Shown one piece after another: positions 23,501 through 34,346 of a DNA stretch of 64,000 nucleotides; position 1 is the stretch's first letter; each line of letters begins with the position of its first letter. Location of the stretch: NCBI GenBank assembly GCA_009192285.1, contig WBVU01000015.1, positions 1,252,190-1,316,189 on the forward strand, written 5' to 3'. The position numbers and the translations under genes were made by a program. The notes under the pieces are model-generated. The model was not told the DNA's origin. It saw only the letters and a program-made list of their open reading frames with translations, and ran no database searches. This stretch comes from Morchella semilibera. Its lineage: Eukaryota; Ascomycota; Pezizomycetes; Pezizales; Morchellaceae.

Positions 23501-25275
23501 TAATACAGTTTGGCACTCTGGTAAGTCAAAAGCCTTTTGACCCGGTTCGACAATATTTCGCACCCGACGCTCAGTGTTTGTGTAACAAATAAGGACAGCG
23601 CCGGCATTTTCTAGATGCCACAGGGTTTCCTGGACATGTCGCGGATGCCTAGCCAGTTGTTGTCCTATAGAGTCAATTCCTTCATCAACCCCATGGCCAA
23701 AGTTGGGCATTTCTCTCTATTGAAGTTATTAATGACAGAAGATTTGTCATAGGGAGGGATAGTTATTTGGCTTACAGGGATATGAAGACTTGTATGTATA
23801 GTTCGACGTTCTATGGCAGGGTTATAAGGTGGCCCGGTAAGACTAGTCCTTTCCCCACCATCGATCCCCTCCGCAAGGCCTCTAGCGAAGTTTCTCATCC
23901 AGCGTAAGACATAATATCCACAATCATAATTAGTGGTTTGTGCTGTGGTTGCTACGGCGACTGTATGGCAGAGAGGTTGTATGTGATAAGCTCTGAAAAG
24001 TGGGTTGGTTTGACGCTGAATAGTTTCCCATGCCATTACCGCTGGATTATTTGTGTGAGGATATAAAGCTCTTCGTTGCGTGAGCCTTACTAACATATCT
24101 CTCGGAAGTTCTCTAAACATTCTATTGAGGTTACGGAGGAATCGGATACTGACGCGTCTGCTTGTCCCCGCCGCTGTAGATTCATGGTGGTAGACTTCCG
24201 CCGTATATGAGTCAATGATCAACAGCCACCAGTGGCTATTTCGTACATTCCTTGTGAACGGTGGTGGTGGATCAAGTCTTGGCAAGTGATCTATGCTGGG
24301 GTTAAGCGGGTCGAGGGGCGCCAAATCTGGAGGGAAACGCCCAAAGTAAACATGTGAACGATCAAGGATAGCTTCGAAGTCATTCCTTAAAAGAAACAAT
24401 CGGCGAAACATCTGTTGATATGCTTCGTATCCCCAACCAGGACCGTGAAGTGGGTACATCGCACGAGCTGGGGGGTTCGGTTCAAGCGACCACCAGGTAC
24501 GGGCAACGAAATCCGGAGGATCCGATTCATTGGCTACTAAATAGGCAAGAGACGTGCTTAGGTCGTTAAACCCCTCTAAACTCAGACTGAGATCAAAAGC
24601 TGTTCCTTCCCCCGCGGTAAAATTCACATCACCCTCAAGTTTTACCGAAATGTGTAAAGTGAGGTTTATTTGGCCAGCGGGCACTGGGTATGGGGTACTT
24701 TGTTCCTGATAGTCTCCCAGGAAAAAACACCAGAAGCGTCTTGAGAATATCTCCAACCAGGCACCCGTCGTGAAAAGTTCACTTCTTCTTATAAACATCC
24801 TATTTTCTACCCTGGCATCAGTGAGAACTGCCTGGTGCCCGAACGCAGCAAAGGCAGCTGGGAGATCTTGAGCTAGACAGTCTTGGTTCAGGTCAGAGGC
24901 TGCTTCCGAGATGAATTGCGCGTCTAGCATTCGGCCTTGTGGGTTAGCAACATCGTAGGATCCGGGCGATCTGAGCTCAAGTTCCTGCACCCCCGGTCTG
25001 TAAAATTCATCCTCGAGATGATTTAGGGGAAACGCCCCTTCTTCAGCAAGATGATCTTCCAAGTTCCATTCGCCAAAAGTTTGAACTCTTGTTAGTTCAT
25101 TTTCGGGGGTATAGCTCTCTGGGTCCTGAAACACGTTGAATATTGGGGCCGAATTGGCATATCTGCCCTTGTCCCTCGCGTTCTCCCCGTCGAGATCCGT
25201 ATCGAACCTCTGATTCATCCTCGTCATTAACTCGGAACCAACCCATGGCCTAGGGCCCCAGCGTATTGTCGTCAT
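20597..25275 (-). CDS. Large Ulp1/SENP-like (C48) cysteine protease-domain protein
   Basis: Six exons read from the right: 25275-23776, 23716-23421, 23334-23255, 23188-21240, 21175-20834, 20764-20597; introns of 59, 86, 66, 64 and 69 bp; 1444 residues. All five junctions keep phase with GT-AG borders and no stop. The N-terminal third carries a Ulp1-like core: NSHWWLLIID (His348), an acid at Glu365, Gln446 and Cys452 in TTNYDCGYYV. His-to-acid (17) and Gln-to-Cys (6) spacings equal those of yeast Ulp1, with Glu in place of Asp. Ulp1/SENP enzymes remove SUMO or related tags; here the substrate is unknown. The remaining ~990 residues match nothing I recognise; an acidic then basic stretch around SESEYDTEENLDPSGQSRAR could be nuclear targeting, and the tail is Arg-rich. 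Such domains also occur as cargo of some DNA transposons, but I see no transposase or terminal repeats here. Exons 2-3 are the least certain. Confidence 0.72.
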
Positions 25276-26759
25276 TGTGTATGATGTTTTCTTGCGATCG
25301 ATAACTTCTTTGCCACGGGGATTATGCTCTTGGAGGTTCTGTGGAAATATTTCGATGGCGGACTGCCGCCGTACCTGATTACACTACTTAAGAAACAATT
25401 GGTGATAGCCGGCATTTGTTTCCGGTTTTGGCTCCTTTGTTAAATCAAACCACTATCTCTTTGTTTCGAGTACACACCTCGCCCATCAATCGCGGCCATT
25501 ATTCGATTCCCTTTACTGATTAGGACTAGCCTAATACTATAGATACAATGGATTCCACTCCGCAGAAGACTTTATGGATATACTTATATACATTGATAAT
25601 TTGTCTTAATCATGGAGGTTAATTGTTGATATAAGTAATTTGTTTATGAGACTGTTGAGACCGTCGAGGGCCTAGATGGGTTGTAGCCGAAGGCGGAGAC
25701 TGAATACATATATGTACTAACTCCATGTAACCAACTTCCAGCCTAAAGGCCCCATTTTCAAAAACAGGCCAATTGATCATTTGGTTTTTTGATATGTAGG
25801 CTCGGTATCGAAGATATAATCGACCTTCCCATTTCAATGAGGGCCGACCTTATAAATTCCCGGAACGAGTATACTACATTCAGTATACGATGGCTGCGGC
25901 GGCGTCTTTGTTTGTAATGCGGGATTGCCAAGCATCGAGTGATACAACATGCATATACATGTAGTCACCTAGAGAAAAACAGCTATCCTTCGCCAAGGAT
26001 TTGCTAGAACATGAGATCCCAAATTACATCTCACATACAAGTACATTACATTTACATGTACATGTACCCAAGGGCTAGTCGAGTATATAAATCTACATTT
26101 AGATACTATGATGTTAAAATCATTTAAGCATCTTTACATATCACATGGCAAATCTGCAACTAAAGCTCAACCAGTCATGATTAATAAGTAGGAATTACAA
26201 TGTAATTCCCATATCAACTGAATATAGCATCTAATACGTCTTGATCGCCAACTTCCCAGCAACCCCACATTCTACTTTATGAATTCTTCCGCTAAACACA
26301 GCAGTTCAGGCTAATGTGGAGCGTTGCCTCTAAGCCCCAGAAAGTACACCCCAGGTTAAACAACCTTCCCCAGGATTTCCCTCCCGAATCCCCCGTCTTT
26401 CCCCAGGATCTATCCACCCATTAAACATACTCGACGTGATGATAGGCTCATTCTGATTAGCCTGATGATGATCCAGACCGTCAAATCCAGGTTCTGATCC
26501 CAATTTCGCTTCTTTAGCCTGGTAATAAAGGCGATTTAATTAAATAATATGCCTTTTTTCTTCTCCCGCCTCTTTTACTTCGTCATTAGGAACAACTGCA
26601 TACCTCATTATTAATAAGAGACTTGGTCTCTCGGCTTTAAATAGCCAGGACTGTAGAACTGGGAATTGTCTTCACCCCCCAATCTCAATTCCTTCTAGGA
26701 CCTATCCTAAGCGTGTGCTCCTACATAGTTATCTCCTCTTCTGCATTCCTGAGGAATAT
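25276..26759. other. Divergent intergenic region
   Basis: Lies between the C48-type gene (-) and the GH115 gene (+), so it must hold both promoters. It has a cluster of TACATGTA palindromes, including an overlapping pair at 26053-26066. No gene supported. Confidence 0.6.
26636..26643 (+). promoter_or_regulatory. TATA-like element of the GH115 gene
   Basis: TTTAAATA about 117 bases before the ATG at 26760; an AT-rich core in a suitable place, not a perfect TATA box. Confidence 0.35.
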
Positions 26760-29700
26760 ATGTTGCGAGATCAGTTGCTCCGGGTGGTGCCATTTTTGGC
26801 CATCCTGACAATTTTTCTGAATCCACTTCTTACCAATGCTCTTGGGCAGAAGAGAATTGTTTCTTTTGAAAAGGTCGATGGGGGGATAGGCCTAGTCGCC
26901 CAAGGACAAACTGCTACTTTACTCTTGGACGGGAATGGTATTACTATCCAACTAGATCATGACCACTACGCCCATTAAAACCCCGTATTATGTCATACTA
27001 ATCTCCTCAATCCTACTTGTAGATTGGCCTGGAGTGATCCGCGCCGCTAGAGACCTCGCAGAAGACTTCAATCGTGTAACCGGCCACAGCCTCACTCTAA
27101 CTCTCAGCAACACGACCGCGACTACCAGCTCAAAGTCCAAAACAGCCATCATAGTCGGCACAATTGGTAAATCAGCGCTCATCAAGACGCTCATCACCGC
27201 CGGTAAGCTTGACGTGACCAACACCACTGGAAAATGGGAGTCCTTCCAGACTCAGGTCATCCAGAACCCGCTCCCCGGCTACACCTCGGCGCTCGTCATC
27301 TCGGGGAGCGACAAGCGTGGCTCGATCTTCGGCATCTACGATCTCTCCGAGCAGATCGGCGTATCGCCATGGTATTTCTGGGCGGATGTGCCGGCAACAA
27401 AGCAATCGAGCGTGTATGCTCTCGATGTGCTGCGCTTACAGGGTCCACCATCGGTAAAGTATCGCGGCATCTTCTTAAATGATGAGCAGCCAGCGTTGAC
27501 AAACTGGGTCAATGAGAACTTCCCTCCAGGGAAGTATGGGCCGGGATATAATCATGAGTTCTATAGTCTTGTGTTTGAACTGCTGCTACGGCTTAAGGCA
27601 AACTTCTTGTGGCCCACTATGTGGGATAGTATGTTTGGCGTTGATGATTCTCTGAACCAGGCAACGGCTGACATGTATGGGATCGTGATGTCGACGTCTC
27701 ATACGGAGCCTCTGATGAGAAGTACAAAAGAGTGGAATACATTTGGTAACGGCACCTGGAGCTACGCAACAAATGAGGAGAACATCAAAGAGTTCTGGAG
27801 AGAAGGAATAGAGCGGGGCAAAGACTTTGAGAACTACTGGACAGTGGGGATGAGAGGTAATGGTGACAATGTCTTGAGTGAGAATGTCGTGACGGATTTG
27901 TTGGAGAAGGTGGTGGCAGACCAGAGAGAGATCTTGGGCGATGTCCTAGGCGTAGGTGTCGAAAATGTGCCTCAAGTATGGTGCCTGTACAAAGATGTAA
28001 GTTTTCTCTTGCCGTGTGTACATACCCACTTTTACAATCCTAACATTACTCACAGATCCAATCTTACTACGAACAAGGAATGAGGGTACCGGATGATGTT
28101 ACTCTTCTCTGGGCTGATGACAACTGGGGAAACCTCCGAAGAGCCCCAGTAAGCAACGAAACTAGCAGAGTAGGTGGTGCAGGTATCTATTACCACTTTG
28201 ACTGTAAGAATTCACTCCAATCCTAGCTACTACAGACTAGATCGACTAACCTTGCTGAATAAAAAGATGTTGGTGACCCAAGGGATTATAAATGGATCAA
28301 CACGATGCAGCTGCAAAAGGTCTGGGAGCAAATGAACATTGCTTACCAAAAGAACGCCCGCCAAATCTGGGTGGTGAACGTTGGGGACCTCAAACCGCTA
28401 GTAAGAAATTCCAATCGAACCCTAACCCACACTTCTAACCCCAAACCCAGGAGCTCCCAATCGACTACTTCATGAGCCTTGCCTACGACTTTGATACATG
28501 GGGCCCCGTCGACAAGGTCTACAGCTGGGAAAAAGCCTGGGCCTCGCGTGAATTCGGTTCTGAGCTCGGGCCCGAAATCGCCTCAATTATTGACACCTAT
28601 GGTAAATTTGCCGGGCGCCGTAAGTTTGAGCTAGTGGACACCACAACCTACAATATCATCAACTATCGCGAAGCCGACACGGTGCTTGCAGCATGGAAAG
28701 ATCTCTCTGCAAGAGCTGAAGCGGTGTATAATAAACTGTCACATGATGCGAAGCCGGCATTCTTCCAACTTGTATCATATCCGGTGAAGGCTGCGTATAT
28801 TGTCCATGACATACACATCTCCTCGGCGAAAAACAACCTCTACGCAAACCAGAGGAGGAACAGCGCAAACTCACTGGCAGACTACGTCCTGGAGAGATTC
28901 AAGGATGATCACAAGCTTACAGAGCAGTACCACAAACTGCTCAACGGAAAATGGAACCACATGGCATCACAAACCCATCTTGGGTATCAGTACTGGTACG
29001 TGTATTTCTACTTAAAAACCAAAAAGACCACCCTCCAAACAGCTACTAATAACTCTTTCAGGCAACAACCCATGCGCAATACCCTTCCCCCACTAGCATG
29101 GACCCAACTCCTCGATAATTCGCTCGCCGGCTCCCTCGGCGTCAGCATTGAATCTAGCAACGGCTCCGTCCCCGGCGATGATCGCTACAACACTGTCTCC
29201 TACGGCAACAACACTCTTGTCCTTCCCACCCTCGACCCCTTCAGCAGCACCCAAACCCGCTGGATTGACATATTCAGCAAGGGCACCGACTCCTTCAACT
29301 TCACCATTAAGCCCCACAATCCGTGGGTCAAAGTCAGCCCCTCATCTGGCTACATCAATTCGCAATCCAAAGAAATCACCGATATCCGCGTCGAAGTCTC
29401 CATCGACTGGGCCGCCGCTCCTGAAGGCTACAACATCGCCTTTATCGACATCACCTCCTCCGCCTCATACGGCAACTTTGGTGCCCCATCCGTCAACCTC
29501 CCCATCAATAAGACATCAATCCCCTCCTCCTTCACCAACGGCTTCATCGAGTCCAACAAATATATCTCCATCGAAGCCGAACACACCTCACGTAACACCT
29601 CAACCACCGGCGCAGCCTACCAGGTCATCCACCAGCTCGGCCGCACCCTCTCCGGCGTAGCCCTCACCCCCATTCTCGCCGCCACACAGACACCCCCGGA

Positions 29701-30076
29701 CTCGCCCCGCCTCGAGTACGACCTCTACGCCTTCACCTCTCCGGCCTACGGCGCAAACATCACGCTCTACCTTGGCACCGCGCTCAACATGGACCCCCAC
29801 CGGCCACTCAAGTACGCAATTGCACTCGACGACGCTGCCCCGCAGATCGTGAGGTATGTTCCGGACGCGAAGCCGCTAGACATGCCTGCAGGGTGGGAAA
29901 GGGCCGTCTCTGATGCAGTGTGGATGTCTACCACAAAGCACGCGGTGACTACCGCAGGGAATCATACGTTGAAGATCTGGGCGGTGGAGCCGGGAGTCGT
30001 GTTCCAGAAGGTGGTGGTAGACCTGGGCGGCGTCAAGCCGTCGTATCTGGGGCCGCCAGAGTCGGTTAGGGTTTAG
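26760..30076 (+). CDS. Secreted GH115 xylan alpha-1,2-glucuronidase
   Basis: Six exons: 26760-26937, 27023-27996, 28056-28203, 28267-28400, 28451-28995, 29062-30076; introns of 85, 59, 63, 50 and 66 bp; 997 residues, the usual size for the family. GH115 enzymes remove (4-O-methyl)glucuronic acid side groups from xylan, including internal ones. The ATG at 26760 begins a hydrophobic signal sequence (PFLAILTIFLNPLLTNALG). Family-like stretches: LDGNDWPGVIRAARDLA across intron 1, YRGIFLNDEQPAL, LKANFLWPTMWD, NGDNVLSENVV, LLWADDNWGNLRR, QIWVVNVGDLKP and FMSLAYDFDTWG, followed by a beta-sandwich C-terminal part (KYISIEAEHTS). Each junction restores one of these stretches. It lies beside arabinan-degrading genes, consistent with hemicellulose use. 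Confidence 0.94.
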
Positions 30077-31058
30077 ATATCGTGTGTTTCTGTTGAGAAA
30101 TTGGTACATCATGTAGTTAGTTAATATTTATATTTAGTTTATAACGAGATTGTACTGTACTCGGTATGTCACGTGCCTTGTTTTATAACTGCACTGCACC
30201 AGATTCCGCCCAGGTCTCGGCCTCCCTCCCAGCGATACTGAAAGTTAGACCAGATGGAGAGGAAATGGGGGAGCGAAAGATTAAAAAAAAGGAATAAGGA
30301 ATAAAGGAAAAAAAGACAAAAGACTTACGTGATCAGTATCATCCCTCAAGAGCGTCGCTACCATGTTGGGCATTCTGATCACCGCTCCCACCCGGAGTTG
30401 AACTGTAGGTGTCTCGGTACGAAGCCCAGTGAATCACCACTTAGGCCACGCTTCGGCGGGAACAACTCGTTCTGGGAAGTATAAGTGCGCTACAAGCACG
30501 GCACGATCTAAACAAAACCCCACATCCAGACATCCTCCCACCGTTACCAAGAGGCATTTCCTCAAACACGGTCTGCAAGTAATTAATCTTTTAACCAGCT
30601 AGTTGATATATTTGCAGGTCATGTCTGACGGGCCAATGACCAAGAATGCAACATTGTAACCCCTCCAATACACCTAACCCTGTCCCGCCAAGACCCAAAC
30701 TACACAAACCCCAAGGCAAGGCAGGACACCATGAACGGCACCGAACAACTTGTCAATAACTTTACCTGACCCGATATTTTTTTTTCCTTTGTTTACAGAT
30801 TGAGTTTACATGTACAACAATGCCATTTATTCAAACAAACAAACAAAAACACTGGCTAATGTTCCTTTGTTGTCGATCTGTGGGTCGTTCCTTGTCCATT
30901 GGGATTAAAGAAAACGAAATCAACAGCGCACGCCCCGCCCCCTAATTTCACGTTCACTTGATCATCACGCATCACTCGCGCTGGGCTTTTCCCCTAGGTG
31001 CAAAATCGACTGTTTAATATGTAGCATAACACATACACGAAATCTAACGTCAGATGGC
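30077..31058. other. Intergenic between convergent genes
   Basis: The 3' regions of GH115 (+) and the endo-arabinanase (-). A segment at 30385-30460 has weak tRNA A-box and B-box resemblance on the minus strand but does not fold as a tRNA. AAAC repeats occur near 30834. Confidence 0.55.
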
Positions 31059-32219
31059 CTAGATAGTTGGCCATCCGCCGCTCCAGCCAATGACATTCCA
31101 TCCGAACCTCTTCTGGCCATCGCCGTATCCGATAGTAGTATCAACTAGAAATATCCCACAAGCGTTAGTACAGGCCAGGCTCCCCATAAGAGGTCAATTG
31201 GGGGAGGGGGCGGGAATTACCATAGTGGTAGTACAGGACTGCGCCGCCGGCCTTGGAGTCGGCAAAGACTCCCTGTCCACCGGGCCCATAGACGTTGTCG
31301 TGCGAGGTGAGGACGGGGGTCCCGCCGCTCGCAGTGCAGGAAACTCCGTTACGGTCGTACTATACGGACAGTCAGTGACATTCCAGATCTATGCGTTTAA
31401 GGCGACTAGGGAAGCATACGTAGCCGCCATTGATGGAGGTCGAGACGCAGACGTTGATACGGTACTCGTTGCCCTGTGAGGGACGGCTTGAATCGTAGCC
31501 GCAGCAGGTTCCGGATGAGAAGAAGAGGTAGTAGTACGGCGCGCGGTAGTAGATGTTTGATCCCTCAACAGCATGGGCTCCGCTGGAGTTGTATGCGATC
31601 TGAACCGAGGTTCCAGCCGTAGTGAGGGGTGGGTTCGCCATCGGCACCTACATTTATCAATCGTTAAGGCTATGTAACCTCAGGGTCTCGGAGGCTGCTT
31701 GATGTTTACCTGGTAGATATCACCCCAGAAGCTTCCGAAGCTCATGTAGTATGATCCAGAGGCCGACAGGACCAAGTTTCCATCAATGGCATTGTAAGCA
31801 CTGCCGGTGTAACTCCTAATTCCGGCGCTTCCGCGGTCGGTCCATGTTCCTACATCCATGGTCGTCGAGGTTGCCACTCCAATTGCAGACTCCTGGGATC
31901 CGAAAGTCGAGACTGAGTAGTAGAGGTAGTACGTATCACCGACCTTTGCGATATCCGGTGCCCACAAGTCTTGGTTGCCGGCAAGGTTGATGGAGGAGCC
32001 ACTAGGGAGTGCACTTCCCCTGATGGTCCATGGGCCAGAGATATCGGATGCGGTAGCGATCTGAATTCTGTTACCAGTCGAGAAGCGGAAGTAGGTGCCG
32101 TCAGAGGTACGGCGGATCACAGCAGGATCGTGAACATTGCATGAGCCAGTGCAGGCGCCTGGATTGGCCACCGCAAGGACAACGGAGAGAAGGGAGCTGA
32201 GGACAAAGAGGAACAACAT
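31059..32219 (-). CDS. Secreted GH43 endo-1,5-alpha-L-arabinanase
   Basis: Four exons read from the right: 32219-31710, 31647-31420, 31359-31221, 31144-31059; introns of 62, 60 and 76 bp; 320 residues. Signal peptide [16 protein letters not shown]. Catalytic residues typical of fungal endo-arabinanases are in place: base Asp31 (NVHDPAVI), Asp146 (YNAIDGNLV) and acid Glu198 (AHAVEGSN). Other hallmarks are [41 protein letters not shown] and the C-terminal [14 protein letters not shown]. The enzyme cuts the main chain of arabinan from pectin side chains and would feed the exo-type GH43 at 15425. The last two small exons were recovered from frame continuity and the conserved C terminus. Confidence 0.95.
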
Positions 32220-34346
32220 TGCGGTGATGCTTGTAGTTCTGATGTCGAGCGGTGGGGGGGGAGAAGGGAGTCGTTTTAAAGTTGAAAGATTGAGTGGGTG
32301 ATGATCAGAATATCATGATTTTCGCATGGGATGGGAATGGTTAAATCTTTTCCCGAATGTGTGTACCCAAAGCCTTTCCATCAGGGGTCCCGAGATATCA
32401 TTTCAGGGGCTGTCTTCGGAGGAGCTAAGGCCGAGACGTTTTTTATATATTCGATTATTCCCTTTAATAACCTGGCATCTTGGTATGTGAGTTTAAAGGT
32501 CGGATTGCTATGGCTATAGTGCTATTCCAAAAACAAAGATGAGTAAAGTTATTACTACATCTCAGCTGGTACTAATGTGGTGGGGATATCATAGATGCGG
32601 TCCAATATATGCCGCCAAATCATTCATGAGGCACACTTTCTAGGATATCGACTAACTTCGGCACTTTAATATACCATTTTCTTCTAAATCTCTGGTACGT
32701 ATCATCCGACACCGAACCTAACTGATGTTGATGTTGGTAATGGTGTTGATATGATATCGATGTTGACATACTGACAGCTGTTGAAGAATCTCCCCCCCTC
32801 CCATGCTACCATAGCTCGACTTCAGCCGGAATACGAGACCAAGCCATGACCCAAGCCTTCTGTACCCCACACAACGTCCATAAACCTGCACCCCGGTGTC
32901 CCTGAGATATAGGCAGGTACTCCGCAATTTCGTTTCCCGCACCAACCCCCGAAGTGCATGTCTAGGTCTTAATTTGCCGGACTCCGTACGGCTAAACTGG
33001 CTAATATGCTAATATTCTCCTAGCTGAATAACAAGGGCCATCCTTATTTTTCTCCTTGGGTCTCGCACCATAATACCGAGGGCCGGAGAATTCGAGAGAC
33101 GTTCCGGGGATCGGTTGCGGAGGTGCGGCGAGGCCTTCCGTGGGTTCGGGCATCATGCGGTTTCCGAACTGGGGGAGGCTAGCTTGTTCGCTTAATTACA
33201 ACTTCAACTAGTTGCTTGGTTTGGTTGGGGCTTGTGCATTTTTTTTATTAGCTGGATTTGTAAAAAACCTGCTCATGTGCTTCTGGGTAAAGAATTTATT
33301 ATTCACGGATTGTCACTCGCGGCATGCCATCTCGCACCTGCGCGGCGGGGGGGGAGGAGGAGGGTTAAGGATTACGGAACATTTCGCCACGTTATAACTA
33401 TATTATATTATATTATGTTATATCACATTATGGTGGAGCTAGTCTAAGCTTAATTACGGACTTGGTAACTGACCCTCAAATGCTGTATACTTTTACCGCC
33501 CTCTCATATTCTTACGCATGGATATTGCTGGCAGCAAACAATATCGGAAGTTTCAAATACTCACGTACCTCGAACTCAATAACTAAGTATGTACTTAGTA
33601 TCTGTGTGAGTCAACTGCAAGGCATGAAGTCTAAATTGTCTTTTCCAGCATAAGGGGTCCCAGACTGGGGGAGGGAAATACTCCTAACGTCTTTGCACGT
33701 GACCGGCTGCACTGATCTGGAAGAAGGTATTTATATACCCCGAGATCCTATCGAGTCAGGTAGATAAATGAACCGGTGCCAAACAAAAGTGCTGGGCACA
33801 ATCTAGACTCTTTGAGTAGGCATGCTGCTCGCGGCACATAGTTTTGCCCTTTTGCAGTAATTCTCGTAATCGCCGTTCACCAACTCGCCATAACATAGTT
33901 CCAACCAGTTATTAATCCCACATACTCTAGGGATTTTAGTCACAATAACCCGCTAAAAGACCATGATGCGGAGGGTATATAGTTTCAATAAAGTGTAAGA
34001 CTAACTTTAAAAAATACAAGCACCCCAAATTATGACAGGCCATGTATTCTTATCTGTGAAAAGCCCAGAGCTTATTCATCTTTATTTGTACTCTTCATTC
34101 TCTATTCAAAAATACAATCTTATACCCAAAATACCTAGTGTTTACTTTGGCAGCATCCGTCAGTCAGCGCACCATTTCTCCCAATCACTCCTGCAGTCCC
34201 TGACTGCTTATGTGCAATTGCATCTTTTAAGTCAGTCTTTAGTAATACACTCTTATTAAAAGCTTGCCTATATGTTTAACAAAATTAGTAACTAGAGGTA
34301 TGTGTGTGTGTTTAGGGCCCCGGGGGGCTGGAGGGTTATGTAGAAC
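32220..34346. other. Intergenic, 2.1 kb
   Basis: Holds the endo-arabinanase promoter at its left and the 3' region of the amine oxidase gene at its right. It also contains a G-run (33345-33365) and an imperfect TATTA repeat (about 33395-33420). No gene supported. Confidence 0.6.

Noticed and set aside
20597-25275. C48-type gene as cargo of a DNA transposon
   Set aside because: No transposase, terminal inverted repeats or target duplication seen near its ends. The gene is spliced and open throughout, so it is treated as a host gene.
30370-30470. Minus-strand tRNA gene
   Set aside because: A-box and B-box resemblance only. Acceptor and T-stems do not pair, and the anticodon loop is atypical. 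Kept only as a possible SINE relic.
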